Shown: positions 12,701 to 23,861, counted from the stretch's first letter. The stretch is DNA of 64,000 nt from Paulownia fortunei (GCA_019321725.1 CM033111.1:1550001-1614000), one strand, 5' to 3'. Numbers and translations: made by a program. Notes: generated by a model from the sequence alone, not told the origin.

Positions 12701-15700
12701 CTTTATAAAAAGTTATCTTGTCAAACAAAAACGCTTCTACATGGCTCTGTTTTTGGGGGGTTGGGGGTTCTTTTCCTTCTTCCTATTTTTTCATCTGTCT
12801 GGCTGTAAAAGGGTGTTTCTCAAGCATTCCAATTGTATATGCTCTAGGCAGTGCACCATGAAGCATTTACATATATGGATGGACAGAAGGAGTATGTCCA
12901 GATTGACCACAAAGATATGTATCCTTATCTCCTTGTTAATATTGGGTCTGGCGTTAGCATGATCAAGGTAATGTTTCCAAACCTGTCTTTCTGGAATTGA
13001 ACTCAAATTTGATTGAAAATGTGTTCAGATTGTCTCCAGAGATTGAATTAAAAGAAGAATTGATGAAAATAGTAAGAGGGAAGTGTAGTAAGGGGATTTT
13101 TTCTTTTTTATTGCGTGGGTGGGTGTAGATGAGAAAAATCAACATCTGCCTCAACCCTTGTCTTTGCTTTACATCATGTTACATCATCATCTTGGAACTT
13201 AGTAGTGGGTAATAACTAGGAGCTAGATGTTAACCAGGGACTAGTAAATTAAAAAAAGCAAGACAGAAGGGCTGGGAGGACAGACTTGAACAATTTGTTA
13301 TCCATGAATGGCTTTTTATTGAGTGTCCAATCAGTGTACAAATTGAATTATTTCATCTATTTCAATTATTATTATGAGTTCTTTTACTGCTGGTATTGCT
13401 TGCTTAGGTAGATAGTGACAGCAAGTTTCAGCGAGTGAGTGGAACAAGTGTTGGAGGTGGTACATTCTGGGGCTTGGGTAAACTTTTGACCAAGTGCAAA
13501 AGGTCATGCCTCATAGGTTTCTCATATCGTATAACTTGATAGATACATTATTTACTATTATATGTTTGCTTGGTCAAATGATTCCCTTAATATGTGAAGA
13601 TTCCAATCTTGTTTTGATATATTTCGTTTCAGTTTTGATGAGTTGTTAGAGCTGAGTCATCAAGGAAACAACAAAGTGATAGATATGCTTGTTGGGGAAA
13701 TATTTGGTGGAATGGACTATTCGAAGGTAAATATCTCTTGATGTATTTTGTCTTGTTATTTTCTTGGTGCAAACACATGTTGAAAAGTGTTCTTCAAGCT
13801 GTAGTTTCTGTGCACAATAAGGAATTTAGGTTTCCTCTGATGGAGTCATTGCTGATTGATTTCTATGTTGGGTGGAGCTATGCAAATGACAAGAACATTA
13901 AGTGGTTACTTACATATATTGATAGTTGAATCATGTAATGACAAACATTTGCTATTCGTGGTCTTTGAATCTTTTGTTAGGTGACCAATACCAAAATTTT
14001 ATCCCAAATAATAGTTTATTAGGAATTTTTGCATGCCTTCATTTTAATTACTCAACCCTGCACAATTTACTGAACATCAGCACATCCAGCTATCATAGAT
14101 GCAATGATAGTTGAATATGATATCGTGTGAGAGTGCACAATATTTATGGATGGAAGAGGAGAATCAACTCAATTGAAGAATATCAGCATGCAGCAGAAGA
14201 AAATAATTTTAATAATAATATGAACTTCAGCCCATGTCGTTATACTGATCAACTACAAATTATTTCTGTGAATAATTTTTCCAGATTGGTCTTGCATCAA
14301 CAGCAATTGCTTCTAGCTTTGGTAAGCCAATATCCGAAAACAAAGAGCTTGAAGATTATAGAGCTGAAGATATAGCCCGGTCTCTGTTAAGAATGATCTC
14401 AAATAATATTGGGCAGGTGAAGTACTTTGAAATTAAATCTTGCATGAAAATGAATTCATGTGACGTGCTATTATTACCTGTAAAATGGAATATATGACCA
14501 AAAAGAAGCAAAACATCCTTGTTTTCTCTTGGCATCCAATTCTTCCTCATGATAGATGACTGAGGAGAAACGGCCATAGTTTTATTTAGACATAGGACCA
14601 ATTGAGCTTAAAGTCAACATACATCACTGAAAGTGTTAAACTTGAAATATTTTGCTGGTACTTAAATGGTTTTTAACTATTTATTGAACAAAAAGGAAAA
14701 AATAGACTATTACTACTACCTACTAGGCAAAGCTTAGGAAGAACCTGCGTCAATCCTTTGAAACTTATTAACATGTAAAAAAAAAAAAAAAGAATAGTTG
14801 ACACTGAGAAGTCTAGTCTCCTAATTTTCATGAGTTTAGACTCCTCATAAGATGATTTATCTACTATCACTCAACTTGGTGGGCTTCCGAGGATTCTTGT
14901 TACTCTTCTTGATTCAAATGCTGTGACATGCTAGTTTGTTATTTTCTAATAATAAATCTAGGAAAAACACTTCATATGAAAAATTTGTATTATATATATT
15001 CCATTTAGTTTTTCTTTTCTCATTTCCACTTACATCCTTCAGATAGCTTACTTGAACGCACTACACTTTGGACTCGAACGAATATTTTTTGGAGGATTTT
15101 TCATTCGTGGTCATGCTTACACAATGGACACGATATCTGTTGCAGTTAATTTCTGGTATTAACTTTTTACTAGTTTTTTTATCTATCTAATTTCCAGTCA
15201 CAAAGAAATGATTTTTTTGCTTCCAATCGCAATGAAGTGGCATCTTAAATGATGCTCCAGTGAAGTAATCATATGCACTATTCATTTTTTGCTCTAATAT
15301 GGTTGCTATCAATGTAAAGCTAGGAACGATTTTGTCCTTAGAAGGCAAATTCTGAGGATTAAATGTATAGTGAAGCCTAATTTGGGATTTAAACTGTTCA
15401 ATTTTTATATTTTAAGTTCCTCTATAATGTTTCATTGTGGGCTAAGGTGCAGTGGTAAAGGATACCACTTTGGAATAGTCTGGAGTTGGTTCAGCTCTAT
15501 GTTTGGTGGTCTTGGGGGCCTGAATATAAGAGATATGATTGACGTGTGAACATGTTCGACAATATCTTTCTTGAACATCAGCATCCTTTACGCCCAAAGA
15601 GAATGGAATTCAGGATCACCCGTCCAAGAATGGAACAATCACTTCTCATTCTAACCTTCTGCCTCCAATTTATTAGCAAACCATGAGATTTATTTTTGTG

Positions 15701-15910
15701 ATGCCCATTGTTTGGTTGGACTTGATCTATGTATGTCGTATTATTTCAAGGTCAAAAGGGGAAGCAAAAGCAATGTTCCTGCGGCATGAAGGATTCCTTG
15801 GGGCACTAGGAGCCTTTTTGAGCTACGAAAAGAGTGGTCTTGCCGATGTGGCACATCAATTGTTAGAAGAATCCCCCCATAATTCTTATCCCACTGAAGT
15901 TGGGTTTTGA
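9777..15910 (+). CDS. Type II pantothenate kinase, kinase-only form, ten exons
   Basis: Phosphorylates pantothenate, the first step of coenzyme A synthesis. Exons 9777-9855, 10200-10409, 11373-11419, 11751-11867, 12848-12967, 13408-13502, 13633-13726, 14285-14416, 15043-15155 and 15751-15910 keep one frame and give 388 residues. Fumble-type kinase marks: [15 protein letters not shown] near residue 20 (nucleotide-binding glycines), [75 protein letters not shown], and [19 protein letters not shown] close to the C-terminus. The DUF89 phosphatase half found in plant PANK2 (about 900 residues) is absent, so this resembles plant PANK1 in build. The exon-6 donor is the uncommon GTCATG. The last 15-20 residues are coded by a tRNA-like sequence (about 15860-15945) and the stop lies in its reverse B box, so the end may be a truncation. 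Confidence 0.85.
15432..15650 (+). mobile_element. SINE-like tRNA-derived sequence in last PANK intron
   Basis: The stretch from about 15436 has an A-box-like AAGGTGCAGTGGTAAAGG and, some 35 bases on, a B-box-like GGTTCAGCTCT, in the layout of a tRNA-derived pol III promoter. It lies in the intron between PANK exons 9 and 10, in the gene's orientation. No clear tail or target-site duplication was found, so the right edge is approximate. Confidence 0.4.
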
Positions 15911-15950
15911 ACCTCAGCTCCTGCCTCTAACTGATAATGCTTGTGTAGAA
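15855..15950 (-). mobile_element. SINE-like tRNA-derived sequence overlapping the PANK 3' end
   Basis: Read on the minus strand, 15913-15902 is GGTTCAAAACCC, a good match to the tRNA B box GGTTCNANNCC. It is preceded by GCATTATCAGTTAGAGGCAG, which resembles an A-box region. The PANK stop codon (15908-15910) falls inside the reverse B box. The plus-strand protein loses its likeness to pantothenate kinases at about this edge. Confidence 0.4.
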
Positions 15951-16641
15951 TGCAGTGTGCAAATACAAACAAAGGTATCATATACGAAGCAATTCTAGGT
16001 TGCTTCATTTAGTTGGAGATGTGAAACAATGTAATGTATCTATATTGCAAGAATATTTTGAAATCTGACATTTGAGCACCAAGAGGCAATTAAAGGAAGT
16101 TGCCGTTATTTTCTTTTCTTTTTTTGGGTCTCTCAAATATTACAGACACCTAAGTGGATGCTATTTTGTAAATTATAAACGGTAAAAGTAAATGGTATGG
16201 TACGTTTTTCTTTTTCTTGTTTTTTTCCTTAATTTTTGAAACTGTAGTAACTCCATGTGCTGCCTAAATCAAGCTCACTTTCTTTCATTGCATCATTATG
16301 TTGATATATATATCTTGTCTTTTGATACCATAAGTCATTAAAGGGGAAATGGAAAAAGGAAAATTTTTGTCATGTTGGTTACTGTAAACTATATTTAATA
16401 AGTTATAAGTTGATAAAATTAAGGGCGGAAACGGAAAGAATTTTCCACATATCTATAATCTCTAACATAACTGCAGTGGTTCATTAATGTTTATATTTAC
16501 TGTTACAAGTTTATTGTCTTAAATTTCCATCTCTGTGAAAAGATAGAATCTTTATTGCCTCAGACGCAAATGCAACATTAAATATTACACATTCCAAAAC
16601 CAATTTTGCCTAAATCAGAACATGTAAGAATTAGCAATACT
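15911..16641. other. Intergenic region between PANK and SPH-repeat gene
   Basis: AT-rich, about 730 bases. No coding frame and no clear TATA box for the gene that follows. A DUF89 phosphatase half for the upstream kinase was looked for here and not found. Confidence 0.6.
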
Positions 16642-19062
16642 ATGATGCTAAGAGAAATGAAACCTCTTCTCTGTTTTCTTCTACTTGTGCTCTGTTTTGG
16701 CATCAACCTGTCAAATGCCACTCCAAGAAAAAGAACAGAGAGGAGGAAGTATGTTTCCATTAGCAACAAGGCGAAAAATGAAGCACTCATCCATTGCACG
16801 GCCAGAAAGGAAAATTTCAAGAAAATATTGAAACCCGGAGAAAGAATTCGCTGGGGCTTGTGGAATAGGACTGGAGTGAAGAACATGAGCATGATTTGCT
16901 ACGTCGACCTTCGGAACAAGAATCCTATTCGCGGATACTTTGCTGCATTTCTTCGAAAGAGATGCAAAAATGAGTGTAAATGGAGGATTTTAGATGATGG
17001 GGGCGTGCAGCTGAAACTGATTGAACATGAAAATTGGCGAACTTTCAAGTTAGAGCCGAATAAGGAAGCTGCTAGGATTTCTGGTGAAGACCATTTTTGT
17101 GGAGTCGATGTTCCTGCCTCTCCTTCTAAAAACGGGAAACGAAAATCTGAAAAATGTGCTGGTGATTCTTGTGGTGATGCGGGAGTTTCAGCTTCACCTC
17201 CTCAGGAAAGGAAAAGGAGATCTCAAGAACCCAAGAAATGTGAGGGCCATTCTTGTGGTGATGGTGCTAATCTTGCACCATCTCCTACGAAACAAAAGTC
17301 CCAACAGCCCAAGAAATGTGAAGGCGCTTCTTGTGGCGAGAGAACTAAATCGCCTGCGCCTACAATCGGGAAAGCGAAATCCAGAGAACCTGGTGGTGAG
17401 AGATCTAAATCACCTGCGCCTACAATCGGGAAAACGAAATCCAGAGAACCTGGTGCAAATTTTGCACCACCTCCTGTGAAGCAAAACCAAAATTTCCAAA
17501 AGCCCAAGAAATGTGATGGCACTTCTTGTGAGAAGGATGCACCATCTCCAACAAAAGGGATAACGAACCCCAAAAAAGATGCTAAACTTGCACCACCTCC
17601 TACAAAGCAAAAATCCCAGCAACCCAAGAAATGTGATGGCACTTCTTGTGAGAAAGCTGCCAAACGGCCACCGCCCACTAAAGCGATACAGAAATCTAGA
17701 GAACCGGATGGTAAACTTGCACCAGCGCCTACAAAAGGGAAACAGAAATCCATAGAACCTTCTAGTAAACTTGCACCACCTCCTACAAAGCAAAAATCCC
17801 AGCAACCCAAAGGGAAACAGAAATCCAGGGAACCTTATGGTAATTTTGCACCAGCTCCTACAAAGCAAAAATCCCAGCAAAATGCAAGACGGCCACCGCC
17901 TACGAAGGGGAAACAGAAATCCGGAAAACCTGATGCTAAACTTGCACCACCTCCTACGCAGCAAAAATCACAGCAACCCAAAAAGTGTGATGGCGCTTCT
18001 TGTAAAAAGGATGCTAAAACGCCACCGCCTACAAAGGGGAAACTGAAGCCCCAACCAGATGTTAAACCTGCACCACCTCCTACAAAGCAAAAATCCCAAC
18101 AGACCAAGACATGTGATGGCACTTCTTGTGGGATGAACGCTAAATCGCCACTGCCTGCAAAAGGGCAACCGAAACCCAAGAAAGATGCTAAACTTGCACC
18201 ATCTCCTACAAAGCCAAAATCCCAGCAAACCAAGAAATGTGATGGCACTTCTTGTGGGAAGAATGCTAAATCGCCAGTGCCTGCAAAAGGGCAACTGAAT
18301 CCCAAAATAGTTGCTAAACTTGCACCAGCTCCTACAAAGCCAAAATCCCAGCAAGCCAAGAAATGTGATGGCACTTCTTGTGGGAAAAATGCTAAATCGC
18401 CACTTCCTGCTAAAGGGCAACCGAAACCCAAAAAAGATGCCAAACTTGCACCACCTCCTACAAAGCAAACATCCCAGCAAGCCAAGAAATGTGACGGCAC
18501 TTCCTGTGGGAAAAATGCTAAATCGCCACTGCCTGCTAAAGGGCAACCGAAACCCAAAATAGATGCTAAACTTGCACCAACTCCCACAAAGCAAAAATCC
18601 CAGCAAGACAAGAAATGTGATGGCGCTTCTTGTGGGAAGAATGCTAAATCGCCACTGCCTGCAAAAGGCCAATCGAAACCCCAAACTGATGCTAACCTTG
18701 CACCACCTCCTACAAAGCAAAAATCCCAACAACCCAAGAAATGTGATAGCACTTCTTGTGATGAGAACATTCAATCACCGCCACCAACAAAAGGGAAACA
18801 GAAATCCTGGGGACCTGATACTATACTTTCACCACCTCCTCTGAAGCCGAAACAAAACCCCAACAGCCCAAGAAATGCGATGGCACTTCTTGTGAGAAGG
18901 GTGCCATATGGACACCGCCAAGAAAAGGGAAACCAAAAGCCAAGAAATGTGATGGTGGTTCTTGTAGTGATGATGATGAACCTGCACCACGTCGTAGAGT
19001 CTTTTACTCCTGTATTAGAAATGATTCGAGGTAGCATTTCCAAAGTGGGTTCTTTTAAATAA
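16642..19062 (+). CDS. Secreted S1/SPH-domain protein with long Lys/Pro-rich repeat tail
   Basis: An intronless frame of 806 residues. Residues 1-26 form a signal peptide (hydrophobic core LLCFLLLVLCFGI, likely cut after SNA). Residues 37-125 fit the plant self-incompatibility S1 / S-protein-homolog fold: four cysteines (52, 86, 108, 112), LKPGERIRWGLWN, MICYVDL, and a closing CKNECKWRILDDGG; N75 is a glycosylation sequon. SPH proteins are normally about 120-150 residues and stop there. Here a very basic tail follows, built from repeats of the form KKCDGTSCGKNAKSPLPAKG plus KLAPPPTKQKSQQ. Twelve CxGxSC-type knots are in frame, and six intervals in the second half are exactly 126 bases. At about 18846-18870 one base appears lost: two more knots and a DDDEPAP end continue in another frame to a stop at 19032-19034, while the listed frame ends in unrelated sequence. 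Function unknown; the tail looks suited to the cell wall. The first ATG was chosen; M6 is also possible. Confidence 0.75.
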   Translation: MMLREMKPLLCFLLLVLCFGINLSNATPRKRTERRKYVSISNKAKNEALIHCTARKENFKKILKPGERIRWGLWNRTGVKNMSMICYVDLRNKNPIRGYFAAFLRKRCKNECKWRILDDGGVQLKLIEHENWRTFKLEPNKEAARISGEDHFCGVDVPASPSKNGKRKSEKCAGDSCGDAGVSASPPQERKRRSQEPKKCEGHSCGDGANLAPSPTKQKSQQPKKCEGASCGERTKSPAPTIGKAKSREPGGERSKSPAPTIGKTKSREPGANFAPPPVKQNQNFQKPKKCDGTSCEKDAPSPTKGITNPKKDAKLAPPPTKQKSQQPKKCDGTSCEKAAKRPPPTKAIQKSREPDGKLAPAPTKGKQKSIEPSSKLAPPPTKQKSQQPKGKQKSREPYGNFAPAPTKQKSQQNARRPPPTKGKQKSGKPDAKLAPPPTQQKSQQPKKCDGASCKKDAKTPPPTKGKLKPQPDVKPAPPPTKQKSQQTKTCDGTSCGMNAKSPLPAKGQPKPKKDAKLAPSPTKPKSQQTKKCDGTSCGKNAKSPVPAKGQLNPKIVAKLAPAPTKPKSQQAKKCDGTSCGKNAKSPLPAKGQPKPKKDAKLAPPPTKQTSQQAKKCDGTSCGKNAKSPLPAKGQPKPKIDAKLAPTPTKQKSQQDKKCDGASCGKNAKSPLPAKGQSKPQTDANLAPPPTKQKSQQPKKCDSTSCDENIQSPPPTKGKQKSWGPDTILSPPPLKPKQNPNSPRNAMALLVRRVPYGHRQEKGNQKPRNVMVVLVVMMMNLHHVVESFTPVLEMIRGSISKVGSFK
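17128..18900 (+). repeat. Coding minisatellite, 126-base unit
   Basis: The Cys codon of the CDGTSC knot recurs at 17986, 18112, 18238, 18364, 18490, 18616 and 18742, exact 126-base steps (42 codons). Earlier units are less regular (17239, 17317, 17512, 17632) and one stretch (17632-17986) has lost its knots. Uniform spacing in the 3' half suggests recent expansion there. Confidence 0.9.
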
Positions 19063-20929
19063 ACAAGTGGTAGAAGCTGTCTATACATAATTTCCTTCAA
19101 TAGTATACTAGTTTGAACCTAAGCATCTTGCTTCTTTCTCCGATTCATTTCTTGTTTTCTCGGTGATCATTTTCTTTTATTTGTTCACAAATATAATTCC
19201 TTTACCATAGTAATGAATTATTTCAACATATTTACCATATTTCGTTCTGTTTATAAATCTGAATGAATATATTAGTCATCTTTACCTATTTCTTATGGTT
19301 ATCAGAGGGCAACATGGTGCAACTTAGTCAAATATTTGTGCATATATTTCTGCAAGGATTCCAGTAAGGTGGCGCCCCTTTGTGAAAACTCGTACATTTT
19401 TCTTTTTCAATTCTTTTGTGTGTGCACATCGAAATCTTAGTTTCAAGAAGCTAAAAAGGGCTAGAGGGGAAGGCTAATAGTCAAAATTAATTTGTATACC
19501 TCAAAGATGACAGGACTTGAGAAACTCTAATTGAGTTGTTGGAACTTGAGGAGGGTTGGTAAGGGGCACCGCCCTTTTTAAGTGTTTGGAAAGCTAACTT
19601 TTGACAAGTGTATACAAATGAAAGGTTGTGAATATTTCTTTTTAATGATATTTTCTGCATCAGCCTTTTAGTGGGAGTTCAGATTTTCTGATTTAAGTTA
19701 ATATTCCACATTTATATATTCCACATATCAAGTTCGGATGTGGTATTTCATTGTGTTTAATTTGGTATTTTATTTTAATATCAATGCACGTGCAGTGTAT
19801 ATTTGAAATAAATTATATGTATTTAAAAATAAAATATTAAATAAAATAAAATACAAAAAAATCCAAAATGTGTTAGTAGGCGGCAAGCAAAGTGTTTTCC
19901 ATGTTTATTTTCCTCTTTTAGGGTACCAACAAAATTTGTTTGAACCTTTAGCAGAAAATAATTGTTGATATATTAATAAGTTTGATGACAGACTTATCGA
20001 TTTAAAATAGTCTAAACTCTCTGATGAAAGGGTGATTATTAGAAGACAAATGCAAAAACATCCTCATCTTCTGAAATTTATTTGCTGCATCGTTTGGATT
20101 AATGAAGTCAAGTCAAAACTGTACCGCTTTTGACATCTTCCTTCAACACTCCAAAATTGCCTTCTAGAGAAGTACAAACACTGATTTCACACATCATTCC
20201 ATCTCATGGTCCAAATCCACAAATAAAATTTTAGACCCTTGACCATCACATTATCCCAACTCTACAGCAGCATTACATTGAATGTATAAAAATTCTTACA
20301 TAAATTACATATTTTCATTTTCTCAAACGGGTATAGCCACATAGTTACATTGTTATTTAATATGGGTTGTTGAATCAATATTATATTAAGTGAATAATAA
20401 TTAGATATACTAAATATTATGTCCAGTACATTATTTCTTTTTTATCGATGCTTAGCACAACATGCATATATTTAGTACACGAACAGTATGAACTACATAT
20501 TTTTATACAAGGAGAAAAAGCACATACACTAATTGCAGCATCCCATTTACCATCCAATTTAGGCATGTATTTTTTCATAAGTACAGCACAAATTAAAACC
20601 AACACTTAAAAGAATCAAAAATCAAATTTCAATCATCAATTACTATATGTTACACCAATAACAACTTCTTCAATAACAAAATATGAGTCAAGTGAAGAAA
20701 TATTGATACATCATTCTACATACACATGTACAACCAAATCAATTTTCAGCTTATTCAGTCAGCAACTCTTATCAGTAGACACTAAACTAGACCTTTCCAT
20801 ATTTTCACCCCAAACAAAAAAATTATAAATTATTTTTTAATAAAAAAACAAATGCAATGTCCCTGAAAAAATTGATACTAAAAAAATGTACACTTCCAGA
20901 TGTAAAAACAGCCATTAAGCCATTCTTTC
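19063..20929. other. Intergenic region, converging genes
   Basis: Lies between the plus-strand SPH-repeat gene and the minus-strand DUF1645 gene, so it holds both 3' ends. An AATAAA overlaps the listed stop of the SPH-repeat gene. The rest is AT-rich with no supported gene. Confidence 0.6.
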
Positions 20930-21796
20930 TCAGAAAGGATGAACATTTTTTGTTAATCCGCCATTAACGTTAGTGAAAAAACCCATTAACTCCGGCCTGT
21001 ACGGCAAATACGACCGCCGCCGCTCCTCCTCTTTCGCCTTACTCCTCAAATACACCTCATGAGCCGACAAAGGCGCCGTTTTACTCTTGCCACTCTTCTT
21101 CACCTTCCTGCTGATTTTCACAGTTGACTCCATCTTCTCACTCTTCTCCTCCGCTGCCGCGACCGCCGGCTGATCCGCAGTGGACGGCGCGTGGCCGTTG
21201 TTCAAGAAAACAAAAGCGTCCCTTCCATCACTATTACACCTCCCCATGAATTCTTTGAATCGCCAAATCTTGGAAAATCCGGTTGAGTTGCTCTTCTTGC
21301 AGACCTCCTCCGACGCCTCCACCGCCTTTCTGTTCGACCACTCACAGTAGGGCCCCGCGATTTCTTCATTTCCCGGCGTGGATGACGTCCCCCGACCATT
21401 GTCTTCATTCGTTTCCACAAATACCTTCTTCACCGGCGGCCTCATAGGCAAGTTTTCATGCAGAGAATTCGAATCATCGCCGGAGAATAGCAAATCCCTG
21501 TTGAATAATGGAAAAACAGGCTTGATCTGACCGTTGCTGAATGCATCCTCCGCCGCAATAGGTGATGTATTTGCTTCTCCACACACAAAGGAGAATTCTT
21601 CCTCCTCTTCCTCCTCCTCCTCCTCCTCCTCATCATCATCACCCAGAGCATCTATAGCTTCATATTCCTCTAGTTTCACATCATCATCTTGTGAATTTCT
21701 GGTGAGTTTCAGATGTGTGTGAAAATCTTGGCTTATTTTGGTCTCTGAAAACAAATCATGATCCGGGTTGAGCTTTTGTTCCAGACTAGCCTGCAT
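20930..21796 (-). CDS. DUF1645 family protein
   Basis: An intronless minus-strand frame of 288 residues. It shows the blocks of the plant DUF1645 family in order: an acidic run (DDD followed by a dozen Glu) at about residues 53-67, then FSFVCGEANTSPI and QIKPVFPLFNRDLL, a central SKIWRFKEFMGRCNSDGRDAFVFL, a Lys-rich stretch, and the C-terminal HEVYLRSKAKEEERRRSYLPY followed by GFFTNVNGG. Family members are plant-specific and of unknown biochemical role; some respond to stress. The Glu run is coded by a TCC/CTC repeat (21600-21636 on the plus strand) that could vary in length. A minus-strand TATA box lies about 190 bases upstream of the ATG. No breaks seen. Confidence 0.85.
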   Translation of the reverse strand: MQASLEQKLNPDHDLFSETKISQDFHTHLKLTRNSQDDDVKLEEYEAIDALGDDDEEEEEEEEEEEEFSFVCGEANTSPIAAEDAFSNGQIKPVFPLFNRDLLFSGDDSNSLHENLPMRPPVKKVFVETNEDNGRGTSSTPGNEEIAGPYCEWSNRKAVEASEEVCKKSNSTGFSKIWRFKEFMGRCNSDGRDAFVFLNNGHAPSTADQPAVAAAEEKSEKMESTVKISRKVKKSGKSKTAPLSAHEVYLRSKAKEEERRRSYLPYRPELMGFFTNVNGGLTKNVHPF

Positions 21797-21982
21797 ATCT
21801 GAAAGTTTTTCTTTTTTTCAACCTTTTCTTTTTTTGCTTTTTGGATTTTTGGTTTGATAATGATTGTAAAGATTTTGGTGTGTATGGTGTGAGGTTACAG
21901 AGAGGGAAATTTAAGGAGAGGGAAAGGAAGAAGAGGTTGGATTGAATGAAGGCAGTGTAGTAAATGAGGTATATGTCTGTAC

Positions 21983-21992
21983 TTTATATATG
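21983..21992 (-). promoter_or_regulatory. TATA box of the DUF1645 gene
   Basis: Minus-strand ATATATAAAG sits about 190 bases before the ATG at 21796. A start about 30 bases on would give a leader of about 160 bases rich in pyrimidine runs. A G-box, CACGTG, lies further up at 22370-22375. Confidence 0.55.
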
Positions 21993-23852
21993 GGTGGTTG
22001 GTTGGAGGTGAGAAAGTTGTTTGGTTCTTTTTACTTTTCTACTAATAATATTGCTGTCCAATTTTGAACACGCACATTGTGTTGTCTGCATGTGATAAAA
22101 ATAACTTTTAACTCTTTGTTTGGGGACGAAGGAAAAATGAGAGGAGAAACTGAGAGGAAGATGGGCACGAAAATTCGATTGCGTGTTAACTTTTTTTATA
22201 TTTTTTTTGGGTGGGGGTGGGGGTGGGGGGTGGGTAGGTGGGGGAGTGTTGGGGTTGCAAAGAAAGTACTTCTTCAGTTCTTCTTGGAAACTTTTGACCA
22301 TTCTGCTGGTTTTGACGATTGACTCTTGCACATTTGCAAGTTGATAGAAACTGTGTGGGTATTGCGGCCCACGTGTATGAATATTCTTAAATTTCAGGAG
22401 CTAAACTAGTATTTTCTTGATTATATTTTTGGGTTTTCTTTGATCAATGGTTTTTTTCTTAGCAATTGAGTTTTTTTTTTTTTTTTTTATTGCACGATCA
22501 GCACAGCCAAATTAGAAGTCTAACAAATATAAATTCATGGTACTAATTTCGGTCAAGATTCTAAGAATTCGAAATTTCTGAGTATCTAAAACGAAATTCA
22601 ACTGTCAATTTAATTTTGTAGAGATTTCACTAGAAATTTGGAATGTCCTCGAATTTTTTTTTTAAAATACCATTGAAATTTCTCAAAATTTTCCAATATT
22701 TTAAATAACAGTAATTTTTTTATATTTTATATAATATATGATATGTGGAGATAATTCAATTATTAAACAATTCTTACAGCTACTAACTTAATAAAGAGAA
22801 GAATTTAAGAATAGAATTTTCAAAAAATATAATTACAAATAATTTTAGTTAGAGGGTAACTTTTAAACAGTATATCAATTTGAAGAAATAGAGCCTTATG
22901 TTCAATTATCCTATAAAGAAAATATTAGTAATAAATTCGGACGGAGGTTATTTGAGAAATTAATTAAAAAATGCTACTTTATTTAAAGTCTTCCTAATAA
23001 ATATTAACTTATAAGAGACATAATATATTCTTATTAATTGAACAAATTGAAAACGATATTCCACATAGTGTTCTTTTTTTTTATAAATCTAATAATTTTA
23101 AATCAATGAATATTGGCATAGAACAAAGCTCTATTGGTTATGGATGAAATTCGAATACTAATGTGTGGCCATATATCGAGTACTCATTGATCTTGAATAT
23201 GTTGTTGATCATATACTAGAATTTTTTTGCTTCCGCCTCAAGAAACTAAGAGTAGTTGTTTTCGAGAAATGACGAAGCCAGAAAATGGAATGAACAAAAT
23301 AAAAGAAATTTTATTTATTTATTAGGGTTATAAAATTTTATAAATTAATAATTATATATTTATAATTTGCACTAATTTAAAAATTTTATGAAGATGAAGA
23401 GAGCCCCCGCCACACCATCGACCCAGCTCCATTCCTTTTCGAGAGGCAATATTTTTGTTCTTTTTTCCTTTTCATATATATACCAAAAGAAATATAGATA
23501 TGTCATTGTTATTAAAATAAATATTACATGAAACTCTTTACCATACCATGATAAAAATTAAATAAAAGCCTAGTCGTCACGCAATTAAGTATAGAAAATT
23601 AAGTAAATAATAATAACAATAGATAAGATCAAGTATGGGAGGAAAAGTCTGAAGTAGTTAACTTAAATGTAGCCTGTTGGCATCACTACATTGAATCGAA
23701 CTTTCAACATGAGTTGGCATCTCACCACTGCAATAAATTTGCATAAAATCCTTTTATATATGTGTTTGCATAATCGATGACGTAACTTCTAGAATTTTTA
23801 ATTTCCTTTTTACTTTTTCTCTTATTTGGAAGAAAGCTCAATAACAATTTGT

Positions 23853-23861
23853 TTTTGTGTG

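Noticed and set aside
12687..13154. Frames overlapping the fifth pantothenate kinase exon
   Set aside because: They read intron sequence or the wrong frame or strand; the spliced kinase frame explains the exon.
16578..16892. 104-residue minus-strand hydrophobic frame
   Set aside because: It is the antisense of the signal peptide and SPH domain.
17223..18774. Long minus-strand frames (up to 311 residues) rich in Phe, Cys, Trp and Gly opposite the SPH tail
   Set aside because: They are antisense shadows of the 126-base coding repeat. Several frames stay open because the repeat lacks stops in them, and none resembles a known protein.
17084..18844. Extra plus-strand frames with repeated HHLLQSKNPS inside the SPH gene
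   Set aside because: Alternative-frame readings of the same repeat; the main frame has the signal peptide and the domain.
17128..18870. CRISPR-like regular repeats
   Set aside because: Repeats are contiguous 126-base coding units without unique spacers, and this is a plant nuclear genome.
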